From positions 20,349 through 84,348 of the forward strand of contig JAFOOX010000053.1 of assembly GCA_017425245.1 (NCBI GenBank): a DNA stretch of 64,000 bases. The letters run 5' to 3'. Below the pieces are notes generated by a model, which did not search any database, was not told the DNA's origin, and saw only the letters and a program-made list of their open reading frames with translations. Positions within the stretch are counted from its first letter, which is position 1, and every line of letters starts with the position of its first letter. This document shows, piece by piece, positions 28,972-37,499 of this stretch. The stretch comes from Gammaproteobacteria bacterium. GTDB lineage: Bacteria; Pseudomonadota; Gammaproteobacteria; Enterobacterales; Neiellaceae. The position numbers and the translations under genes are program-made.

Positions 28972-29979
28972 TTACAGCAGATGGATTTTGATGTCGTCGT
29001 CTTTGCGATCCAGATAGTGGATCGACTGAATACGACGGATGGTGCGTGATTTGCCGCGTACCAGCAAGGTTTCGGTTTCGGCGATATTGCCGTTGCGCCG
29101 CACCCCGTGCAGCAGGTCACCCTTGGTGATGCCGGTGGCGGAGAAGATGACGTTGTCGTTCTTGACCATCCGCTCCAGCGGCAGAATGTCACGCACATCC
29201 AGCCCTAACTCCTGACAGCGCGCGATCTCAATCTCACCCGCGGCCAGATTCTCGGGGCTGTCGCCCTTGGCCAGATGGCGCGGGATCAGCCGCCCCTGCA
29301 TATCGCCGCCCAGTGAGCGCACCACGGCGGCCGAGATCACCCCTTCCGGGGCACCACCGATGCAGTACATCACATCTACTTCGTGGTCGGGCATGCAGGC
29401 CAGTACCGAGGCGGCCACATCGCCATCGGGAATGGCAAATACCCGCACCCCAAGCTGCTGCATGGCGCGGATCATCGCTTCGTGGCGCGGCTTGGCCAGA
29501 GTAATGACGGTCAGCTGCGACAGCGTTTTGCCGCAGGCGCGGGCAATTGCGTGGAGATTGGCGGTCAGCGGCAGCGACAGATCGATGGCGCCGCGGGCAG
29601 CCGGGCCGACCACCAGCTTCTCCATATACATGTCGGGGGCTTTGAGAAAGGTGCCCTTGTCGCCAACGGCCATAACGGCAATAGCGTTGTTCTGGCCCAT
29701 GGCGGTCATGCGGGTGCCGTCGATCGGGTCAACCGCGATATCGACCGCATCGCCGCCGGTGCCAACCTTCTCGCCGATGTAGAGCATGGGCGCTTCATCG
29801 ATTTCGCCTTCACCAATGACGATTTCACCGCTGATGGCGGTGCGGCTCAGCATGGTGCGCATCACTGCCACGGCGGCATCGTCGGCGGCAATCTTGTCGC
29901 CGCGGCCAAGCCACTTGTAGCCGGCCAGTGCGGCCGCTTCGGTGACGCGGGAAAATTCGATGGCAAGTTCACTTCTCAT
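28972..29979 (-). CDS. glpX: Class II fructose-1,6-bisphosphatase GlpX
   Basis: Hydrolyses fructose-1,6-bisphosphate to fructose-6-phosphate in gluconeogenesis, 335 aa. The N-terminus MRSELAIEFSRVTEAAALAG is typical, and the metal and phosphate sites are seen in IGEGEIDEAPMLYIGEKVG and IAVDPIDGTRM. GGAPEGVISAAVVRSLGGD is the other conserved block. It stands alone here, without glpF or glpK, and the gene upstream is unrelated. Confidence 0.95.
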   Translation of the reverse strand: MRSELAIEFSRVTEAAALAGYKWLGRGDKIAADDAAVAVMRTMLSRTAISGEIVIGEGEIDEAPMLYIGEKVGTGGDAVDIAVDPIDGTRMTAMGQNNAIAVMAVGDKGTFLKAPDMYMEKLVVGPAARGAIDLSLPLTANLHAIARACGKTLSQLTVITLAKPRHEAMIRAMQQLGVRVFAIPDGDVAASVLACMPDHEVDVMYCIGGAPEGVISAAVVRSLGGDMQGRLIPRHLAKGDSPENLAAGEIEIARCQELGLDVRDILPLERMVKNDNVIFSATGITKGDLLHGVRRNGNIAETETLLVRGKSRTIRRIQSIHYLDRKDDDIKIHLL

Positions 29980-30109
29980 AGGATGCTCGTAGTTGCAGCG
30001 ACGAAGGACGAGGAATCTGGCGCGCGGATCCTAAAGAGCCAGTCCGCAGCTGTCACCACTTTAGCTGATTTTGCTCAGGGTGCGGGTTGTTCACTATGGT
30101 TGACGGCCA

Positions 30110-30598
30110 TCAGTGAGTGGCCACCACCATACCGCGCTGGATGATGATGCGGTTGGGCAGGCGCGGTACCGGTGTGATCACCCACTCAGTCTGTTCATCA
30201 CCCGGGGGGCCACCCAGCTCGTAAATGGTCACCTCGCGTGAGCCGATGCTGCGCGCTGCCTGCTCGCTGGTCATGCACGGCACCACTCGCCAGAAGCGAA
30301 TCGCCTCTCGAATGGCTGAGCGTTCGCGATCTGTCAGGTTGCGGCAGCGTTCGGGGCGCTGGTCTACCACCGGATGGCCATCACGCACGGAGGGAGAGGC
30401 GGGGGCCAGATCCGGCAGAGGTTCGATCACCGCTGGCTCGCCTGTGGCCAGCTTGTCTACTGCCACTTTAGTGGAACCGCCGTCGGCGCAGGGGTGGTCC
30501 TGAAACTGGTTGTCGTTACAGAGATAAACTTGCTTGGCCGTTGCCAGCGGTGCCAGCAACAGCAGCGCCACCGTCAGCAGGCGGGCGGTGTTTGCCAT
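30110..30598 (-). CDS. Hypothetical secreted protein (DUF4124-like N-terminus)
   Basis: A 162-aa protein with a signal peptide MANTARLLTVALLLLAPLATA. The mature N-terminus, KQVYLCNDNQFQDHPC, resembles the short DUF4124 motif of exported proteins, with a cysteine pair. A Pro-rich linker and a second cysteine pair (RCRNLTD, VVPCMT) follow. The C-terminal half around WVITPVPRLPNRIIIQRG is not recognised. Start could also be 30625; neither start has a clear ribosome site. Probably a periplasmic protein of unknown role. The 160 bases to acnB hold a possible -10 (TATACT, 30686) and nothing else. Confidence 0.65.
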   Translation of the reverse strand: MANTARLLTVALLLLAPLATAKQVYLCNDNQFQDHPCADGGSTKVAVDKLATGEPAVIEPLPDLAPASPSVRDGHPVVDQRPERCRNLTDRERSAIREAIRFWRVVPCMTSEQAARSIGSREVTIYELGGPPGDEQTEWVITPVPRLPNRIIIQRGMVVATH

Positions 30599-30761
30599 AA
30601 GCGAAGCGTAGGGTCTTATCATCATTTTTTATGGCGGATATGACTGGCACTGACAACGACCCCCTTATCATCCCGGTAAGATCGCTATACTCCAACCATT
30701 TTGAGCCTAATAATCGAGCCACCGCACTGTTTGAAACAGAGCTGAAGCCAAGGAGCCTGTC

Positions 30762-33362
30762 GTGTTAGAAGCCTATCGCGCCCATGTTGCCGAACGTGCC
30801 GCCCAGGGCATCCCGCCCAAGCCGCTGACTGCCGACCAGGTCTCGGCCCTGGTTAACCTGCTCAAGAATCCGCCTGCGGGTGAAGAGCGTGCCCTCGTTG
30901 AGCTGCTGGAGAACCGCGTGCCGCCAGGCGTGGATGAAGCGGCTTACGTCAAGGCGGCCTTTCTGGCTGCGGTGGCCAAGGGCGAAGCGAGTTCACCCTT
31001 GGTGAGCCAGGTGCATGCGGTGGAGCTGCTCGGCACCATGCAGGGCGGGTACAACATTGCCCCGCTGATTGAGCTGCTCGACCACGCCGAGCTGGCGCCG
31101 GTCGCAGCCAAAGCGCTGTCTACCACTCTGCTGTTGTTTGATGCCTTCCATGATGTGGCCGAAAAAGCCAAGGCTGGTAATACCCACGCCCAAGATCTGA
31201 TCCAGTCGTGGGCCGATGCCGAGTGGTTTACCGGCAAGCCGGTGCTGGCGGACAAGATCACCCTGACGGTGTTCAAGGTAACGGGTGAAACCAACACCGA
31301 CGATCTCAGCCCGGCCCAAGACGCGTGGAGCCGCCCGGATATTCCGTTGCATGCGCTGGCCATGTTGAAGAACGCGCGTGATGGCATCACCCCGGATGAA
31401 CCGGGCCAGATTGGCCCGTTTAAGCAGATCGATGCACTCAAGGCCAAGGGCTTCCCGCTGGCCTATGTCGGTGATGTGGTCGGTACCGGGTCGTCGCGCA
31501 AATCGGCCACCAACTCGGTGCTGTGGCTGATGGGTGATGACATCCCCTATGTGCCCAACAAGCGTGGCGGTGGCATCTGTATCGGCAGCAAGATCGCGCC
31601 GATCTTCTTCAACACCATGGAAGACTCGGGCGCCTTGCCGATCGAGTGCGACGTCAATGGTCTGGCCATGGGTGACGTAATCGACATCTATCCTCATGCT
31701 GGCAAGATCTGCCGCCATGGCTCGGATGAGGTGATCAGCACCTTCGAATTCAAGACCGAGGTGCTGCTTGACGAAGTGCGGGCCGGTGGCCGCATCCCGC
31801 TGATCGTTGGCCGTGGTCTGACCGACAAGGCGCGCGAGTTTCTCGGCCTGCCGGCTTCGACGGTGTTCCAGCGCCCGGCCACGGTGGCCGATAGCGGCAA
31901 GGGTTACACCCTGGCCCAGAAGATGGTGGGCAAGGCTTGTGGCGTAACCGGCATTCGTCCGGGTCAGTACTGCGAGCCGAAGATGACCACGGTCGGTTCC
32001 CAGGACACCACCGGGCCCATGACCCGCGATGAGCTTAAGGATCTCGCCTGTCTCGGCTTCTCGGCCGATCTGGTGATGCAGTCCTTCTGTCACACTGCCG
32101 CTTACCCCAAGCCGGTTGACGTCCAGACTCACCACACCTTGCCGGATTTCATCATGAACCGTGGCGGCGTGTCGCTGCGCCCCGGTGATGGCATCATCCA
32201 CAGCTGGCTCAACCGCATGCTGCTGCCCGACACCGTCGGCACCGGCGGTGACAGCCACACCCGCTTCCCGATCGGCATCAGCTTCCCGGCCGGCTCCGGT
32301 TTGGTGGCCTTTGCCGCCGCTACTGGCGTCATGCCGCTGGATATGCCGGAATCGGTGCTGGTGCGCTTCTCCGGCAAGCTGCAGCCGGGCATCACCCTGC
32401 GTGATCTGGTCCATGCCATTCCGTACTACGCCATCCAGCAGGGGCTGCTGACGGTTGAGAAGAAGGGCAAGAAGAACATCTTCTCCGGCCGCATCCTTGA
32501 GATCGAGGGGCTGGAAACCCTGACCGCCGAGCAGGCGTTCGAGCTTTCCGATGCTTCAGCCGAGCGTTCTGCTGCGGGCTGCACCATCAAGCTGTCGCAA
32601 GAGTCGGTGGCTGAGTACCTGCAGTCCAACATCGTGCTGCTCAAGTGGATGATCGCTGAAGGTTATGGCGACCGCCGCACCCTGGAGCGTCGCGTCAACG
32701 CCATGAACGCCTGGCTGGCCCAGCCGCAGCTGATGAGTGCCGATGCCGACGCCGAATACGCCGCAGTCATCGACATCAACATGGACGACATCAAGGAGCC
32801 GGTGGTCTGCTGCCCCAATGATCCGGACGATGCCAAGCTGCTCTCCCAGGTGGCCGGCGACAAGATCGACGAGGTGTTCATCGGTTCCTGTATGACCAAC
32901 ATTGGCCACTTCCGCGCCGCCGGCAAGCTGCTGGATCAGTACAAAGGGCAGATCCCGACTCAGCTGTGGATCGCGCCGCCAACCAAGATGGATGCCGCCC
33001 AGCTAACCGAAGAGGGCTACTACGGCATCTATGGCAAGTCGGGGGCGCGTATCGAGATCCCCGGTTGTTCGCTGTGTATGGGCAACCAGGCGCGGGTCAA
33101 GGATGGGGCAACGGTGGTTTCCACCTCCACCCGCAACTTCCCCAACCGCATGGGCAAAGACACCAATGTCTATTTGGCCTCGGCTGAACTGTCAGCAGTG
33201 TGCGCCATTCTAGGCAAGCTGCCGACTCCGGCTGAATACGCCGAGTATGCCCGCAAGATCGACGCTGGTGCGGCGGACAGCTATCGCTATATGAACTTCC
33301 ACCAGATGGCGGACTACACCGCCAAGGCGGATACGGTGATCTTCCAAACCGCTGATCTGTAA
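30762..33362 (+). CDS. acnB: Aconitate hydratase B
   Basis: Iron-sulfur enzyme that interconverts citrate and isocitrate in the TCA cycle, 866 aa, the normal AcnB length. The N-terminal HEAT-like domain (about 1-160) is present, as in AcnB and not AcnA. The swivel domain follows ([20 protein letters not shown]). [4Fe-4S] ligands are in [12 protein letters not shown], and the two later cysteines in the C-terminal block [17 protein letters not shown] 30762 follows AAGGAG. In many gammaproteobacteria yacL is the next gene; here it lies about 6.2 kb further on. Terminator follows. Confidence 0.97.
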   Translation: MLEAYRAHVAERAAQGIPPKPLTADQVSALVNLLKNPPAGEERALVELLENRVPPGVDEAAYVKAAFLAAVAKGEASSPLVSQVHAVELLGTMQGGYNIAPLIELLDHAELAPVAAKALSTTLLLFDAFHDVAEKAKAGNTHAQDLIQSWADAEWFTGKPVLADKITLTVFKVTGETNTDDLSPAQDAWSRPDIPLHALAMLKNARDGITPDEPGQIGPFKQIDALKAKGFPLAYVGDVVGTGSSRKSATNSVLWLMGDDIPYVPNKRGGGICIGSKIAPIFFNTMEDSGALPIECDVNGLAMGDVIDIYPHAGKICRHGSDEVISTFEFKTEVLLDEVRAGGRIPLIVGRGLTDKAREFLGLPASTVFQRPATVADSGKGYTLAQKMVGKACGVTGIRPGQYCEPKMTTVGSQDTTGPMTRDELKDLACLGFSADLVMQSFCHTAAYPKPVDVQTHHTLPDFIMNRGGVSLRPGDGIIHSWLNRMLLPDTVGTGGDSHTRFPIGISFPAGSGLVAFAAATGVMPLDMPESVLVRFSGKLQPGITLRDLVHAIPYYAIQQGLLTVEKKGKKNIFSGRILEIEGLETLTAEQAFELSDASAERSAAGCTIKLSQESVAEYLQSNIVLLKWMIAEGYGDRRTLERRVNAMNAWLAQPQLMSADADAEYAAVIDINMDDIKEPVVCCPNDPDDAKLLSQVAGDKIDEVFIGSCMTNIGHFRAAGKLLDQYKGQIPTQLWIAPPTKMDAAQLTEEGYYGIYGKSGARIEIPGCSLCMGNQARVKDGATVVSTSTRNFPNRMGKDTNVYLASAELSAVCAILGKLPTPAEYAEYARKIDAGAADSYRYMNFHQMADYTAKADTVIFQTADL

Positions 33363-33380
33363 CCACGGTATCCATCCAGA

Positions 33381-33404
33381 AGCCCCGCTCCGGCGGGGCT
33401 TTTT
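33381..33404 (+). terminator. Rho-independent terminator after acnB
   Basis: AGCCCCGC-TCCG-GCGGGGCT followed by a T run. Confidence 0.9.
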
Positions 33405-33506
33405 CGTTTCTGGTCACACAGTTGTAAAGGAATACCGACCAGCGGAAGGCTGTTCTTTGGCGGTTGCCGCGCTACAATCAGGCTGTCGTTGACTTTTTGA
33501 GCAGGC

Positions 33507-35171
33507 ATGAAGAAACCGCAGCCGGACTCACTACAGCCATCGCCTGACTGGGCGCTGGAGCCATTGCGCGACGTACCCAAGGTGACGCCACTAACGCCCC
33601 TTGCCCGCGCCGAGCCGCTAGCCGTCGATGCCCCGCCAGTTGTAGCGCCAACGCGGCCAACGCGGGTTCCGGTAGAAAGTGCCAACGATAGTCATCATCC
33701 CGCAGCGCCAGTGGAAACGGTCAAAACAGAGGCCACAGCGACCATTATTGGCAGCCGTGGTCAGCCGTTGACCACCAGTCCAAGCGGCAGCGCTGATCTT
33801 TGGTCCTCGTTTGCCGCTGAGCTGGAGCGGGTAACGGGCGGCAGCGCGGCGGTGGATGCGCCTGCTGTGCTTTCCTCGTCGCCAGAGCCAGCCGCTGTTA
33901 CGTCGCCGCCTGCTGAACTGCCCGATATTCCGCTGTTTGACGCTGAGGCGCCGGTCGAAACGTCCCGCGTGACCTCATCCTTGCATCTGGATCTCGAACA
34001 CCTGGCGTTGGAAGCGGAAGCCGTGGCCGCTGCGGTCCCTCCGCCACCGGTCAATGTTGCTGATACGCCGCCGCCAGCGGTGCGTGATGACTGGGCGATA
34101 GAAGCACTGCCGGAAGAGGAGCAGTGGCGCCGGACTGAGGCGCCGGAGCCGTCAGGCAACAACATTTCTGAACGTCAGGCGTTTGATCAGATGGCGATGG
34201 CAGTTGACGTGGTACCGAGTCGTCAGCGTCCGCAGCGGCGTACCGGGCCTGCGCGTGAGCCGATGCTTTACCCCTTTGAATTCGTCGGCAGTGGTGTTGA
34301 TTACGCCAAAATCTGGCTGCCTAACCTGTTGCTGACGCTGATTACCCTGGGATTGTGGTCACCTTGGGCCAAGGTACGGGGTGAGCAGTATCTGCATGGC
34401 GCCACCCGGCTGGCAGGGGCCAGCTTTAGTTATCGCGGTTCGCCGTGGGCCATTGCCCGTGGCCGCCTGGTGCTGCTGGCATTGGCCGGCGCTGGTGCGG
34501 CCTGCTGGTGGTGGCCGGTGGCTGCAGTGCCAGTTGCGCTGGTGATCGTGCCCTTGCTGCCCCTGCTGTTGCAGTCGGGGCTGCAGTTCCGGCTGGCGGC
34601 CAGCAGCTGGCGCAACTGTCATTTCGATTTTGTGGGCAGCTACGGTAAAGCCTTTCAGACCTTTTACGGCAGCTTGCTGGTGACCCTGCTCAGCGGTGGT
34701 TTGGCGTTGCCGCTGGCCTACTGCTGGCTGGCCCGCTATGCCATCAACCATGCGTCCCTTGGCGGCGATATCTTCCGCTGCCACCTGCGCCTATCCAGCC
34801 TCTACTGGCTGGCCGGTAAAGTGGCCCTGTTGGTTGGCTTTGGTCTGGCGGCCATTGCCGGAGTGGCGCTGCTCTTTCCCCATCAGGCGCCGTGGTTGCT
34901 GCTGCCGTTGGCGCTACAGGCCTACACCCTGTGGCGTTCCGGCAGCCGTAACCTGCTGTTTAATCAGAGCTCACTGGATGATGCGCGGCTGGTCAGCAGC
35001 GTCACCAGTGCCAGCCTGCTGCTGCTCTATCTCAGCAACCTATTCATGCTGGCGGTCACCGGCGGGCTGGCCTGGCCCTGGGTGGCGGTACGCACCGCCC
35101 GCTATTACGCCAGCCGCACCGAAGTGGCAGCCACTGATCTGGATGGCTTTGTACTCAGCGGACATCATTGA
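33507..35171 (+). CDS. DUF898 (YjgN-like) membrane protein with long disordered N-terminus
   Basis: A 554-aa protein in two parts. Residues about 1-250 are Pro/Ala/Glu-rich and low in complexity (ALEPLRDVPKVTPLTPLARA; PPPPVNVADTPPPAV), with no signal peptide and probably cytoplasmic. Residues about 255-554 carry the DUF898 membrane domain with about six helices and the family repeats FVGSGVDYAKIWLPNLLLTL, LGLWSPWAKVR and HFDFVGSYGKAF. YjgN-type proteins have no known biochemical role. The gene begins a block with an M48 peptidase 22 bases downstream and a second DUF898 gene after it. The N-terminal extension is unlike the other copy and unusual for the family. Confidence 0.85.
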   Translation: MKKPQPDSLQPSPDWALEPLRDVPKVTPLTPLARAEPLAVDAPPVVAPTRPTRVPVESANDSHHPAAPVETVKTEATATIIGSRGQPLTTSPSGSADLWSSFAAELERVTGGSAAVDAPAVLSSSPEPAAVTSPPAELPDIPLFDAEAPVETSRVTSSLHLDLEHLALEAEAVAAAVPPPPVNVADTPPPAVRDDWAIEALPEEEQWRRTEAPEPSGNNISERQAFDQMAMAVDVVPSRQRPQRRTGPAREPMLYPFEFVGSGVDYAKIWLPNLLLTLITLGLWSPWAKVRGEQYLHGATRLAGASFSYRGSPWAIARGRLVLLALAGAGAACWWWPVAAVPVALVIVPLLPLLLQSGLQFRLAASSWRNCHFDFVGSYGKAFQTFYGSLLVTLLSGGLALPLAYCWLARYAINHASLGGDIFRCHLRLSSLYWLAGKVALLVGFGLAAIAGVALLFPHQAPWLLLPLALQAYTLWRSGSRNLLFNQSSLDDARLVSSVTSASLLLLYLSNLFMLAVTGGLAWPWVAVRTARYYASRTEVAATDLDGFVLSGHH

Positions 35172-35193
35172 GCGGGACCAGGGGATATCAGGG

Positions 35194-36210
35194 ATGATTC
35201 AGGGCTATTACTTTCCTCATGGCAGTTCCCGTCGTTTGCTGGCAAGCATCACGGTAGATGACCGCGGTTTTTTGCGTCTGCATGATGAGCAGGGGGCACT
35301 ACTGGCAGATGGCCGCTGGCAGCAGTTGCAGATCAGCCCGCGTTTGGGCTCCACGCCCCGTTTCCTGGATTTCGCTGATGGCAGCCGCTTCGAAACCAGC
35401 GACAACGATGCCGTTGATGGTCTGCAGCAATGTTGGCGGCAGGAGCGCGGCTACCATCTGTTGCATCGGCTGGAAAGTCACTGGCGACTGGCACTGGCCA
35501 GCGTGGTGGTGGTGGCTGTGGTCAGCTGGTGGTTTTTGACCATCGCTTTGCCCTATGCGGCCTCGCAGGTTGCTTTCGTGCTGCCGGCATCGGCGCTAGA
35601 TCGAAGCGCTGAGCTCTCCCTATCGGTGATGGAGCGGATCGCGCTCAAACCCTCAACCCTGGATGAGGCACGCCAGCAGCAGTTACAGGGACTGCTGGTC
35701 CGGCTGCTGCCGCAGTCTCCCGCTTATAACTACCGTTTGCTGCTGCGCGACGGCGGAGCCTTTGGTGCCAACGCCTTTGCTCTGCCGGACGGCACTATTG
35801 TCATGACGGATCAGCTGGTTGCCCTCGCCGATGATGATCGCCAGCTTAGCGCGGTGCTGGCCCATGAGATTGGCCATGTTGAAGCGCGACATAGCCTGCG
35901 CCAGGTGTTGCAGGGCTCGGTGATCATGGTGATCGCAGCCGTGATGGCCGGTGATGCCACCGCCTTTGGCGATCTGGTGGGTGGGGTTCCGACCGCCGTC
36001 ATGGACGCCAGTTACTCGCGAGATTTTGAGCGCGAGGCGGATCGCTATGCGCTGACGCTACTGGCCAGTCAGGGCGTCGACAGCGAGCATTTTGCGGTGC
36101 TGTTGGAGCGTCTGGCGGCCAGCCATGATCAAGCCGACGACACTGATGTAAATTATTTTTCGTCTCACCCGCCGACGGCCGAACGGGTGGCTGCTGCACG
36201 GGCGTTTTAG
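35194..36210 (+). CDS. M48 family zinc metallopeptidase, membrane-anchored
   Basis: A 338-aa protein. The N-terminal 95 residues form a soluble, beta-rich domain (LLASITVDDRGFLRLHDEQG). A single membrane helix follows at about 103-122 (LALASVVVVAVVSWWFLTIA). The C-terminal M48 peptidase domain has HEIGH (residues 224-228) in LAHEIGHVEARHS, and the third zinc ligand in FEREADRYALTLLA. SSHPPTAERV near the end is the usual M48 C-terminal motif. ATG 35194 follows GGGG at ten bases. Lying between two DUF898 genes, it may process or quality-control membrane proteins there (inference). Confidence 0.9.
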   Translation: MIQGYYFPHGSSRRLLASITVDDRGFLRLHDEQGALLADGRWQQLQISPRLGSTPRFLDFADGSRFETSDNDAVDGLQQCWRQERGYHLLHRLESHWRLALASVVVVAVVSWWFLTIALPYAASQVAFVLPASALDRSAELSLSVMERIALKPSTLDEARQQQLQGLLVRLLPQSPAYNYRLLLRDGGAFGANAFALPDGTIVMTDQLVALADDDRQLSAVLAHEIGHVEARHSLRQVLQGSVIMVIAAVMAGDATAFGDLVGGVPTAVMDASYSRDFEREADRYALTLLASQGVDSEHFAVLLERLAASHDQADDTDVNYFSSHPPTAERVAAARAF

Positions 36211-36320
36211 TCGGCGCTCGTTCACAAATCCATCATATCTGTATGGCCATGGCCTGAAATACTTATTTACAATGGTCGCGCTCGCATGTGCGGGTTTTCT
36301 GTACGCAAAAGGATGTCCCA

Positions 36321-37352
36321 ATGAGCGATAACGCCACGTCGCCCGCCGTTACGGTGGTGGCGAAGACCGAAGCCCCCATTCGAACTTTTACCTTCCGCTT
36401 CAGCGGCGATGGTGGAGAGTTTTTCAAGATCTGGATTGTCAATCTGCTGTTGACGGTGGTGACGCTGGGCATCTATTCAGCCTGGGCGACTGTCCGGACC
36501 TCTCAGTATTTTTATGGCCACACCAAGCTGGATGAGACCGGCTTCCAGTATCTGGCCAATCCGCTATCAATCCTTATCGGACGCGTGATCGCTGTTGCGA
36601 TCTTTGGCCTGGTGATGCTGGCCGCCAGTTTCCAGCCGATGCTCTATGGGGTGCTGATGGTGCTGGCTATCCCGGCTGTGCCTTGGCTGATGGTGCGGGC
36701 GATGCGCTTTAACCTGCGTAATACCGCCTATCGCAATGTGCGTTTTGATTTCGTGGGTACTTATGGTGAAGCCGCCAAAGTGTTCCTTCTCTATTACCTC
36801 GGGGTCATCTTGAGCTTGGGTCTGGCCGGTCCTTGGTGGCTGCTGCAGACCAAGAAGTTCTTTATCAATAACGTCCGCTATGGCGACCATGCTTTTGATT
36901 GCAGCTGTCCGACCAAGGAGTTCTACATTCTGGCGTTGATCACACTGGGGGCGATAATCCCGGTGTTACTGGTGACGGTGTTGCTTGGCTGGATTCCGGT
37001 CATCGGTCAGATTGTGATTTTCCTCGCTTATCTGTCGATCTTCGCGCTGTGGCAGAGCTGGGTGCGCAACATGCTGTTCAACCACACCCGCCTGGCCGGT
37101 GACGTGCAGTTATCCAGTAACGTGACCATGTTCGACCTGGCCATGCTTTACGCCATGAATGCCCTGCTGGTGGTCGTAACTCTGGGGATTGCCCTGCCGT
37201 GGGTCATGGTGCGTACCGCCAAGTTCTACGCCGAGCGAACCGCTGTTCAGGCGGCCAACCTTGACCGCTTCACCGCGTCGCAGAATCAGGTCGCCGGTAG
37301 CGCTATCGGCGATGAAGTTGCCGGCGTCTTTGCCCTGGAAGTGGGCATCTAA
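36321..37352 (+). CDS. DUF898 (YjgN-like) inner-membrane protein
   Basis: A 343-aa polytopic membrane protein of the YjgN family, unknown function. The family repeats are clear: FRFSGDGGEFFKIWIVNLLL, TLGIYSAWATVRTSQYFYGH and VRFDFVGTYGEAAKVFLLYY. About eight hydrophobic helices. The ATG at 36321 has AAAGGA at a good spacing. It is a paralogue of the DUF898 domain at 33507 but lacks the disordered N-terminus. It lies 110 bases after the M48 gene, so it may have its own promoter, and an inverted repeat follows. Confidence 0.9.
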   Translation: MSDNATSPAVTVVAKTEAPIRTFTFRFSGDGGEFFKIWIVNLLLTVVTLGIYSAWATVRTSQYFYGHTKLDETGFQYLANPLSILIGRVIAVAIFGLVMLAASFQPMLYGVLMVLAIPAVPWLMVRAMRFNLRNTAYRNVRFDFVGTYGEAAKVFLLYYLGVILSLGLAGPWWLLQTKKFFINNVRYGDHAFDCSCPTKEFYILALITLGAIIPVLLVTVLLGWIPVIGQIVIFLAYLSIFALWQSWVRNMLFNHTRLAGDVQLSSNVTMFDLAMLYAMNALLVVVTLGIALPWVMVRTAKFYAERTAVQAANLDRFTASQNQVAGSAIGDEVAGVFALEVGI

Positions 37353-37399
37353 CATCCAGCCACTGCGATCAGGCCTGCTGTTAGGGGGCCTTCTCGGCG

Positions 37400-37439
37400 A
37401 CGGCGTCAGCGGCATCTACCCTGACGCCGTTGTGCTTTT
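37400..37439 (+). terminator. Likely terminator after the second DUF898 gene
   Basis: A 10-bp perfect stem ACGGCGTCAG/CTGACGCCGT (37400-37430) with an 11-base loop, followed by TGTGCTTTT. The gap to the next gene holds nothing else. Confidence 0.6.
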
Positions 37440-37499
37440 GGGTCATCGTTGGCGGCTAGCCGTACGCACACACGGCTCTGCTCCGCTGTTTTGAGTTAC

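Noticed and set aside
30993..32414. 473-codon open frame on the minus strand opposite acnB
   Set aside because: Antisense shadow of acnB; no recognisable motif.
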